This document shows positions 58,601 to 64,000 of a stretch of DNA of 64,000 nt, one piece after another. The notes under the pieces are model-generated. The model was not told the DNA's origin. It ran no database searches and was given only the letters and a program-made list of their open reading frames with translations. A program made the translations under genes and the position numbers. How positions within the stretch are numbered: the first letter of the stretch is position 1; every line of letters begins with the position of its first letter. The stretch is from Plantactinospora sp039889035 (GTDB taxonomy: Bacteria > Actinomycetota > Actinomycetes > Mycobacteriales > Micromonosporaceae), in assembly GCA_039889035.1 (NCBI GenBank), contig JBDQQY010000019.1, forward strand, positions 62,001 through 126,000. Reading direction: 5' to 3'.

Positions 58601-59185
58601 CTCTGGCCGTTGACGCCGACGGTCCGGATCACCAACAACACCGGGGTGACAATCGGTGGAGGCAAGGAGAACCTCATCTCGTTCGACCTGCCGACCTCCA
58701 CGCCCCCGCTGATCAAGGATGGCGACTGGCAGACCGGCGAGCAGGGCGGCCGGTGGAAGGTCCAGGCCGGGCACACCGGACCGAACGCCCGGACCGGACT
58801 CGCCGGTGACTTCCACCGGGTGAGCCTGGCTCTGGACTACTGCCAGATCATCCCGGCCGGCAAGAGCCTGGACGTGCCGATCATCTACTACATCCCGGCC
58901 ACCGGACCGGTGAACACCACGGTGAAGCTCGGCAGTACGACGTACGCGCCGGTCACCGAGCACAACCGGGGGGCCGCGAAGGTGAACCCGCCGGCCGGCG
59001 GCTGCTCGGCACCGGCCTGGGACGCCGCCAGGGTGTACGACCCGTCGACGCAGTCGGTGGAGAACGTCACCGTCAGGTACGACGGCAGGATCTGGCGGGC
59101 CAAGTGGTGGACCCAGGGCAACGCGCCCGGCACCGGGGCCGACCCGGACCACGAGCCATGGAAGCTGGTTGGTCCGGCAAGCTGA
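55601..59185 (+). CDS. Secreted PI-PLC X-domain plus GH18 chitinase fusion with C-terminal CBM
   Basis: Exported protein of 1194 residues. Signal peptide ends near AYA-N (residue 47-48). Residues about 50-400: PI-PLC X-like domain with catalytic His in GTHDTL (H83) and HHGVYY (H151) and DIRVR metal-side residues. Residues about 490-965: GH18 chitinase domain with SVGGW and the catalytic FDGVDIDFEYP (E637). Then a beta-sandwich (about 965-1120, TVRITNNTGVTIGGG) and a CBM5/12-like C-terminus with conserved Trp (AWDAARVYDPSTQSV...IWRAKWWTQG). GGAGG seven bases before ATG 55601. It could attack both the lipid anchors and the chitin of fungal or insect surfaces. Confidence 0.9.
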   Translation: MQTHPRTGPPVLVGRRRSARRLSVPFLVLTLVATAAVVLTPAAPAYANEYYNDIESASEANRNWMSRVPDDASLADLSIPGTHDTLALCGHSASGNGDDCEFISTEITQTQERHGYSAETLTVQLEAGIRSIDIRVRVDKGDAGLTFTIHHGVYYQHANFTDVLTKIETFLDANPAETILLNLKAECEGSGVTTCHDAAGYDSTEWRRDVFDSYLTGRYYTGEEEETRQGKSWADLFWADSVDGATQATTPTLGAVRGKIVLLGFVGPRGGIYEGYGIGQLYPGGGSSENYIQNDWDVPTISDIDEKWESVRAHLRKTNGVWDANRGEQAHHDHEPDALYMNLTSGSGGGTRPYTVAGGTPTAAGVNEFLIQCLRGADDRCPEFYPGRADNFGGRSTMDRTGIVVMDFPGGGLIDEIISRNPTGQSVYPNYGAGAPMEAHLGGDDGGSRPAVPGDHAQCRPDGMIPTAGTNAPYCDVYQGDGREWLGQDRDRRVIGYFNGTRTGADGKPRYLVNNIPWSNLTHINYAFAWIEGNRISVGADGPGNPATGMTWDGPGTEMDESLPYRGHFNLLSTYKDLHPRVKTLVSVGGWAESRGFYPMTTNADGTTNQAGINTFADSVVDFLRRYDFDGVDIDFEYPTVLDDTGNPNDWDTARSRRKGLPTAYAALMKTLRERLDRAAAADGRYYLLTSASSASGYLVRGMENHKALRYQDYTNLMAYDYHGSWNEVVGPNAALYDDGKDPELAELYQTPEYQKVGYFNTDWAFHYLRGALQAGRINIGIPYYTRGWRNVTGGENGMWGSSAGEDCQPGTGLVRPCGDGAVGVDNIWHDVSAGGAEVGAGVNPMWHAKNLERDVTPRYTNAVGLSPETDPDDRRTGTYDRHWDEVTRTAWLWNSEKRTFLSIQDMQSLDQIIDYVDRSGAGGVMMWELSGDYDCPDEADTSARNPCVMGYTLTRRLHERLQGFDAYDNIRNTGSSAQRPGSAIDVTVDLVQYPTETAKLWPLTPTVRITNNTGVTIGGGKENLISFDLPTSTPPLIKDGDWQTGEQGGRWKVQAGHTGPNARTGLAGDFHRVSLALDYCQIIPAGKSLDVPIIYYIPATGPVNTTVKLGSTTYAPVTEHNRGAAKVNPPAGGCSAPAWDAARVYDPSTQSVENVTVRYDGRIWRAKWWTQGNAPGTGADPDHEPWKLVGPAS

Positions 59186-59230
59186 CCGGTACCGGTCGAC
59201 TGGGGGCGTCCGTCGCCAACCGGTGGGCCG

Positions 59231-59269
59231 ACCCGGTGCGGAGGGGGCGTCCTTCCCTCCGCACCGGGT
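59231..59269 (+). terminator. Terminator of the PI-PLC/chitinase gene
   Basis: A 15-bp perfect stem (59231-59245 with 59255-59269, core CCGGTGCGGAGGG) with a 9-nt loop containing GGCGTCC, 45 bp after the stop. The stem and loop closely match the CE4 terminator at 45235. Confidence 0.85.
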
Positions 59270-59963
59270 TCCGCCGGCGCCAACTCGCGGCGCTGGTGGG
59301 CCGCCGCCGTTGACTGGCAGCGCGGGTGGCACCTGCTCCCGGGACCGGATCCGGCGCCGTGGAAGCCGGATCTGGTTCGACGGCCCGGCAACGAGCCAGC
59401 CGGTTGTTGCTGATGTCCCACCACCCCGCAGGTGGCCGTCGGGTCGACGGTGGGCATACCGCCAACCGAGACAGGTTGCCGAAAACTTCCGGTAATCAGC
59501 TCCGCCGATAAGCTGTACCACTATTAATACCCATCGAAGGCGCTCGACACAAGACCTGCACGAGCCACATACCAACCCACCGCCGACTCCCGGAAGATGG
59601 CCGGAACTTCCGGGGACGCACTCCCACCCGGACACGAATCCCCACCCTGGACTTCCGACAGCAGCATCGGCGACAGACACCGGACCTTGAGGAGAAGTTC
59701 CGGCTCGTCGTCGGCTCAGTCGCCGGCGGGGTCCGGGCCGAGGTGCTGACCGGCGCCGCCACCGTCGCGGGCGACCTGCTGCACTCCTTCCACCAGCGGC
59801 TGCCCACCATCCTGACCCAGTTGCTCGACGGCGCGGCCGACCTGGAGCCGGGTCCGCTACCCGCCGCCGGCCTGGCACTGCTGCTGGAGGCGACGACCAG
59901 GGACCCGTCACCAACGAAGCCCGGTAGGCCCCGGGTAACGACGGGTCCCGGGTCGACGCTCAG
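59270..59963. other. Gene-poor stretch with a remnant-like plus-strand frame
   Basis: No clear gene. From about 59510 to 59967 one plus-strand frame stays open. Its last 74 codons (from GTG 59743; AATVAGDLLHSFHQRLPTIL, LLDGAADLEPGPLP) look protein-like, preceded by LEEKFRLVVGSVAGG, but there is no good start or ribosome site. It may be a truncated gene end. It overlaps the methyltransferase stop by four bases tail-to-tail. Confidence 0.35.
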
Positions 59964-60701
59964 TTAACCGCGACGGTAGACGGAGACGTGACTCGTACTC
60001 TCGGCGTCGAACGGCCGGCGGTGCCAGTCGGCGTACCGGTCGGCGAGCCGGAGACCGGCCTGTGCCGCCATCTGGTCGATCTGCTCGGGCCAGGCGTACC
60101 GCATGCCGAACGGCTTGAGGTGCACCCCCGCACTGTCGAACCTGATGGTCTGCCGGACGAACGTCTGCGCGGCCCGGTCGAACCGGTGCAGCCGGATGGT
60201 CGCCGAGTCCTCCGTCACGTCCCACACCTGGACCTGCTGCTCGGTGCGCTCCATGTCGACCGGATCGGGGACGTACGTCTCGATCACGAACGCGCCGCCC
60301 GGTGCCAGCACCCGGGCGACGTTGCGGAAGCACTCCTCCTGCCGCTGCGCACGGACAAGGTTGAACAGTGTGTTGTAGACCAGGTACACCAGGGTGAACG
60401 GTCCGCTGACCGGCACGTCCGCCATGTCGCCGATGGCGACCGGCAACTGCTCGCCACCGGGTTTGGCACGTAGCCGCGCCACCATCTCCTCGGAGGCCTC
60501 GACGCCCTCGACGGCGAGGCCGCGGGCGGCCAGCGGAAGTGCGACCCGGCCGGTGCCGATCGCGAGTTCCAGCACCGGGCCGCCGTCGGCGAGACCTTCG
60601 AGGAAGTCCACCGCCGGGGCCGGATCGGGGTTGGAGCCGTTGTCGTAGCCGGCGGACCAGAGCCGGCCGAAGAGTCCGGGATCGTCGAGGAGGGACATCA
60701 C
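59964..60701 (-). CDS. Class I SAM-dependent methyltransferase
   Basis: 245 residues. SAM-binding motif I VLELAIGTGRVALPLA (residues 43-58), an acidic motif II VEGVEASEEMV, and IGDMADVPV. N-terminal LWSAGYDNGSNPDPAP is typical of the family of methyltransferases seen in antibiotic and stress genes. ATG 60701 or 60698; GGAGG about nine bases upstream. Substrate unknown. Confidence 0.88.
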   Translation of the reverse strand: MMSLLDDPGLFGRLWSAGYDNGSNPDPAPAVDFLEGLADGGPVLELAIGTGRVALPLAARGLAVEGVEASEEMVARLRAKPGGEQLPVAIGDMADVPVSGPFTLVYLVYNTLFNLVRAQRQEECFRNVARVLAPGGAFVIETYVPDPVDMERTEQQVQVWDVTEDSATIRLHRFDRAAQTFVRQTIRFDSAGVHLKPFGMRYAWPEQIDQMAAQAGLRLADRYADWHRRPFDAESTSHVSVYRRG

Positions 60702-61120
60702 TCGCCCTCCTCGCGCCCGGCCGGCCGAGCGGCCGGCGGGAATCCGGTCGGGCGCGTCCTACCGGCGCCCGCCGCTGTGCTGGTCGTGGAGACCGACGTA
60801 CTCATGAAGCCTCATATCCTTCGGGTGGACGACGCCTGCTCGCTGACTGGACATGGGCGCTCGTGGCATGGCCGTCTCCTCTCGGTCGGCGTCCGGTCGG
60901 CTCTGGCCGCCGGGCAGGGTCAGAACAACAGATGCCCGGTAACCCCGGCAACCGCTTTACCGCTCCCGCTCCCGCTCGCGACCCCGCGCCCCGCGCCCCG
61001 CGAAGCCCGCAGCGGCGGATGCCGGTCACCCGACCGGGGTCAGCAGAACCCGCGCCGCTGCTCGTCGCCACCGGGATCACACGGTTACGCCCGGCACCGC
61101 CACTCGCCGCAGGGTCCGGC
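60702..61120. other. 419-bp gap without a recognised gene
   Basis: I see no convincing ORF, terminator or promoter boxes. It contains a short simple tract (GCTCCCGCTCCCGCTCGCG near 60963-60981) and CCCCGCGCCCCGCG. The upstream region of the methyltransferase promoter is probably near 60720-60840. Confidence 0.4.
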
Positions 61121-61513
61121 TCAGGCCGGGCCGAGCAGGTCCCACCGGTTGCCGGCGACGTCCCGGAACACCGCCACCCGGCCGTACGGCTCGGCCCTCG
61201 GCAGGCTCACGAACTCGACGCCGGCAGCCACCATCCGGTCGTACGCGGCGTCGAAGTCGTCGACCCGGAGGAAGAACCCGACCCGGCCGGCCAACTGGTC
61301 GCCGACCACGGCACCCTGCCGCTCGCCGTCGGCGCGGGCGAGCAGGATGCCGGTCTCGGCACCGGGTGGCCGGACCACCACCCACCGTTTCGGGCGACCG
61401 TCGTTGGTCAGCGACGGCGAGTCCTCGACCAGGTCGAAACCGAGCGCTCCGGTGAAGAACTCGATCGCCGGGTCGTACTCCGCCACCACGATGGTCACCA
61501 GGTCGAGCCGCAC
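61121..61513 (-). CDS. VOC-fold protein, single domain
   Basis: 130 residues, GTG 61513. Glyoxalase-like: VTIVVAEYDPAIEFFTGALGFDLVEDSP, RWVVVRPPGAETGILLARADGE, PYGRVAVFRDVAGNRWDLLG. Typical small actinobacterial VOC protein. His/Glu metal ligands are not clearly all present, so it may be a binding or resistance protein. Not linked to neighbours. Confidence 0.85.
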   Translation of the reverse strand: MRLDLVTIVVAEYDPAIEFFTGALGFDLVEDSPSLTNDGRPKRWVVVRPPGAETGILLARADGERQGAVVGDQLAGRVGFFLRVDDFDAAYDRMVAAGVEFVSLPRAEPYGRVAVFRDVAGNRWDLLGPA

Positions 61514-61548
61514 CCCGGCAGCCTAGGCCGTGGACGCGGCGACGGCGC

Positions 61549-62328
61549 CTAGGCGTCCAGGCCGGCGCGGACCCGGTCGAGGTAGTCGACGAGAGCGCGC
61601 ATCTGGTCGGCCGGCCACGGGAGGCTCCGGCCGAGTTCCCCGCTGTTCTCGTCCCACATCCGCCGGGCCGCCGTCCTGGTCCGCTCGCCGTCGGCCCCGG
61701 CCGGGTGGAACCGGTCCGCCAGGGCGTCCCAGCGACCGGCCAGGGCCCGTACCGCCGGGTCGTCGGTCGGGGTGCCGTGCTGTACGTGCCGGAGCAACTC
61801 CACCACGAGTTCCGCCCATTCGGCCCGGGCCGCCTCGACGCCGGCCGGGCCGAGCGCCGCCCGCCGCTGCGCCAGTTGCTCCCGCTCTTCGCCGCTGAAC
61901 GAGGTTTCGAACACAGAGATCATCTCCAGGGTCGTCAGGAACTGGTCAGGACCGGGCATCGACGCGCCGTCGATCTGGTCGAGCAGGCCGTGCAGCCGCT
62001 CGATGAGCTGGTCGAGCCGGACGGCCTGTGCCGCCAGCCCGCGCAGTTGGGCCGTCAGCAGGTCCCGCATCGCCGCCAGGTCGTCCGCCGACCCGGCGAG
62101 TACGCCGGCGATCTCCTCCAGGGACAGCCCGAGCCCGCGCAGCGCCCGTATCCGGTACAGCCGGCGCAGGTCACCCTCGGTGTACCGGCGGTGCCCGGAG
62201 CTGGTGCGCTCGCCGGCCCGCAGCAGGCCGATCCCGTCGTAGTGGTGCAGGGCACGCACCGTGGTCCCGGTGGCCCGCGCCAGCTCACCGATGCTCCACC
62301 GACGTCCGGTGTCGTCTCTCCCGGTCAC
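61549..62328 (-). CDS. TipA-like MerR-family regulator
   Basis: 259 residues from GTG 62328. N-terminal MerR HTH (WSIGELARATGTTVRALHHYDGIGLL), a middle coiled coil, and a C-terminal TipAS-like drug-binding region (PAGVEAARAEWAELVVELLRHVQHGTPTDDPAVRALAGRWDALADRFHP). In TipA, such a domain binds thiopeptides. The gene has its own 19-bp-spaced promoter with a tipA-like dyad. A longer reading to 62850 crosses the promoter and is rejected. Confidence 0.88.
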   Translation of the reverse strand: MTGRDDTGRRWSIGELARATGTTVRALHHYDGIGLLRAGERTSSGHRRYTEGDLRRLYRIRALRGLGLSLEEIAGVLAGSADDLAAMRDLLTAQLRGLAAQAVRLDQLIERLHGLLDQIDGASMPGPDQFLTTLEMISVFETSFSGEEREQLAQRRAALGPAGVEAARAEWAELVVELLRHVQHGTPTDDPAVRALAGRWDALADRFHPAGADGERTRTAARRMWDENSGELGRSLPWPADQMRALVDYLDRVRAGLDA

Positions 62329-62335
62329 GCCCGAA

Positions 62336-62366
62336 ACGCTACGACCTCCCGTTACGTCAGGTTCAA
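62336..62366 (-). promoter_or_regulatory. tipA-like MerR promoter
   Basis: Minus-strand -35 TTGAAC (62361-62366), 19-bp spacer, -10 TAGCGT (62336-62341), with the imperfect dyad CCTGACGTAACGGGAGG (62345-62361) between. It closely resembles the well-known tipA promoter as recalled. Transcription would begin at or next to the GTG start, so the mRNA is probably leaderless. Confidence 0.75.
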
Positions 62367-62556
62367 GTGCCGAACGGGACGGCGTCCAGGGGCACCGGAG
62401 CGGGATCCGGGGCCGGGCCGGAGCGCGGTCGCGCTCCGGAAACAGCCCGGTACGCTGGCTCCGCCCACCGGTTCGGCAAGGGCGTCGCGGCCGGGAACGA
62501 CGGATCCGCACCGGAGTTCGCCGACCCGGGAGGACGCACCGAGGAGTCAGCACCCG

Positions 62557-64000
62557 ATGAGCCGGGAACCAGAGGACGTGGCCGCGCCCAGCCGTGATGG
62601 CGACCTGCTGACCCTCGCCCGTCTCTCGGTGGGGCGGGACGCGGTGCGCGACATCCTGGACTGGCTCGGGCGGCGTACCGGCGGCGCGGCCCTGCTGGTC
62701 GGGGCCGACGGAAAGGTACTCGCCGGGCCCGCCGACCGGCTCGGACCCGGCACCCGGATGTCGCGGGCGGTCGGCGCCGCCGTCGCGGACCTGTCCCGGC
62801 GCGGGTCGAGCGCCGCCGTGGTGGACACCGGCGGTCCGACCCGGGTCCACCTGCTGAGGCTGGGCGGCGGCGCCCCGGACAGGTCCGCCGCGTCACTGGT
62901 CGCCCGGGCCGAGGAACAGGTCGGCTGCCTCGCGGTCGTCGCCGCCGCCCCGGAGCGGCAGCTCGGCGAACTGCTCGCCGACGCCGCGCGGACGCTCTCG
63001 CTGTGCTGGCGGGTCGAGGAGGCGGAGCGGGCCCGCCGCCGGATCGTCGCGGCCGACGCGCACGGCCGGGAGGCGGTACTGCACCTGTTGATGGTCGGCG
63101 ACGTGCCGCCCGCCCGGCGGATCGCCTCGGCGCTGCGGCCGCGGCTGCCCGACGCGCTGCGGGTCTGTGTGATCGAGTGTGTCGGCCGGCAACGGTACGA
63201 GGTCGCCGCCGAGATCGACCGGTCGCTGGCCGGCCGGGCCTGGATCGTGCCCTGCCCGGTCCGCTCGAACCACCTCATCGCACTCGTACCGGCCGAGCCG
63301 TCCGGCGACGCCCCGGCGCCGAGCCGGGAGGCCGCCCGGCCGGGCGCGGGTCGGGCCGATCCGGCGGACCGGCTCGGGCGGCTGATCACCGCCCGGGCCC
63401 GGCAGTGCCGGGTCGGGATGAGCGAACCGGTCGCGCTGCCGGACACGGCCACCGGCTACGAGCACGCCTTCCACGCGCTGGCGGTGGCCCGGGCCGCGAC
63501 CGAGGGGTACGCGCGCTTCGACCGGCAGCACGACCTCGTGCCGCTCACCGGTCCGGCCGGGTACCCCTGGGCCCAGCGGCTGCTGCAACCCTGCCTCGAC
63601 CATGTCCCGGCCCGCCGGGCCGACCCGGGTGCGGTGGAGCTGCTCGGCACGCTCAGCTCCTGGCTGGCCTTCGACACCGCGGCCAGCCGGCACCTGAAGA
63701 TCCACCGCAACACCCTGACCGGGCGGCTTCGACTGCTCAACACGCTGCTCGGAATGGATCTCCTCCGGGTCCCCGACCGCTCCGCCGCCTGGCTGGCGCT
63801 GCGGCTGCGCGCCGCGCCCCGGCCGGACGATCCGCGAGCCGGTGCGGTGCCGGCCGAAACGGTACCGGCCGCCTGGGAGGTCACCCTGGACCACCTGCTC
63901 GCCGCCCCGGCCGTGACGGCCTGGGCCCGGGCCCGGCTCCGGCCGTTGCGGGCGGCCGACCGGTCGACCGGGTTCGAGACGGTACGGGCCTGGCTGACCG
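62557..64000 (+). CDS. PucR/CdaR-type transcriptional regulator (cut by window edge)
   Basis: About 481 residues visible, no stop before the edge. N-terminal part (about 1-130) may be a GAF-like ligand-binding domain (GGAALLVGADGKVLAG). C-terminal region has the PucR helix-turn-helix: ASRHLKIHRNTLTGRLRLLNTLLGMDLL at about residues 378-405. About 80 further residues follow, which is more than the usual PucR end. GAGGAG ten bases before ATG 62557. Regulates unknown targets; the C-terminus is missing. Confidence 0.8.
   Translation, partial: MSREPEDVAAPSRDGDLLTLARLSVGRDAVRDILDWLGRRTGGAALLVGADGKVLAGPADRLGPGTRMSRAVGAAVADLSRRGSSAAVVDTGGPTRVHLLRLGGGAPDRSAASLVARAEEQVGCLAVVAAAPERQLGELLADAARTLSLCWRVEEAERARRRIVAADAHGREAVLHLLMVGDVPPARRIASALRPRLPDALRVCVIECVGRQRYEVAAEIDRSLAGRAWIVPCPVRSNHLIALVPAEPSGDAPAPSREAARPGAGRADPADRLGRLITARARQCRVGMSEPVALPDTATGYEHAFHALAVARAATEGYARFDRQHDLVPLTGPAGYPWAQRLLQPCLDHVPARRADPGAVELLGTLSSWLAFDTAASRHLKIHRNTLTGRLRLLNTLLGMDLLRVPDRSAAWLALRLRAAPRPDDPRAGAVPAETVPAAWEVTLDHLLAAPAVTAWARARLRPLRAADRSTGFETVRAWLT

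Overview
The window is about 64 kb of very GC-rich actinomycete chromosome. Gene content and start-codon use (many GTG starts, ATGA overlaps, leaderless-looking promoters) and the repeat units inside the arginine operon suggest a Micromonosporaceae member (Micromonospora/Plantactinospora-like). That assignment is inference. I saw no tRNA, rRNA, CRISPR array, transposase or prophage gene.

Layout. 0-6 kb: a sugar ABC importer (permease, cut by the window edge, and lipoprotein binding protein) diverges from a ROK regulator, followed by a secreted discoidin/beta-helix protein whose upstream region shares a motif with the ROK intergenic region. 6-14 kb: single genes (sulfotransferase, 3-methyladenine glycosylase, MarR/SDR divergent pair, MarR/membrane pair, small zinc-ribbon pair, HTH-like protein, epoxide hydrolase, PH-like membrane protein). 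14-23 kb: a complete arginine operon argCJBDFRGH on the minus strand with ARG-box-like sites at its promoter. Every gap between its genes longer than 10 bp is filled by a mini-ORF joined to both neighbours by ATGA/GTGA overlaps; one gap holds two identical 80-bp units. 23-29 kb: a PQQ-like propeller protein, a lipoprotein and an unusual operon of solute-binding-like, two-TM, Pro-rich heptad-repeat and MFS proteins. 29-35.5 kb: translation genes (pheST, a SPOUT RNA methyltransferase, infC-rpmI-rplT, with infC probably starting at ATC). 35.8-40.7 kb: PH-like membrane protein, DMT permease, SEC-C protein, a MerR/Cys-rich pair with a MerR-type promoter, a DUF4037-like protein and a lipoprotein. 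40.9-45.3 kb: a LacI-type sensor fused to GGDEF-EAL, then a secreted CE4 deacetylase with CBM2. 45.6-48.8 kb: an XRE / HExxH peptidase / membrane protein / MpaB-like oxygenase cassette. 48.9-53 kb: VOC protein, EamA permease and MarR around a 32-bp perfect palindrome, and a secreted quinoprotein-like propeller. 53.3-55.5 kb: an ABC-F antibiotic-resistance-type ATPase with a leader-peptide/hairpin leader, bracketed by 22-bp inverted repeats. 55.6-59.3 kb: a large secreted PI-PLC plus GH18 chitinase fusion. 59.5-64 kb: gene-remnant-like region, SAM methyltransferase, VOC protein, a TipA-like autoregulated MerR gene and a PucR-type regulator cut by the window edge.

Themes. (1) Polysaccharide and chitin handling with sugar sensing (ABC importer + ROK, beta-helix protein, LacI-GGDEF-EAL, CE4+CBM2, PI-PLC-GH18). 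(2) Arginine biosynthesis and translation housekeeping. (3) Stress/drug response modules whose operators are visible as palindromes (three MarR, two MerR, ABC-F attenuator). The least ordinary features are the stop-start-coupled mini-ORF chain of the arg operon, the PI-PLC/chitinase fusion and the sensor/c-di-GMP fusion.
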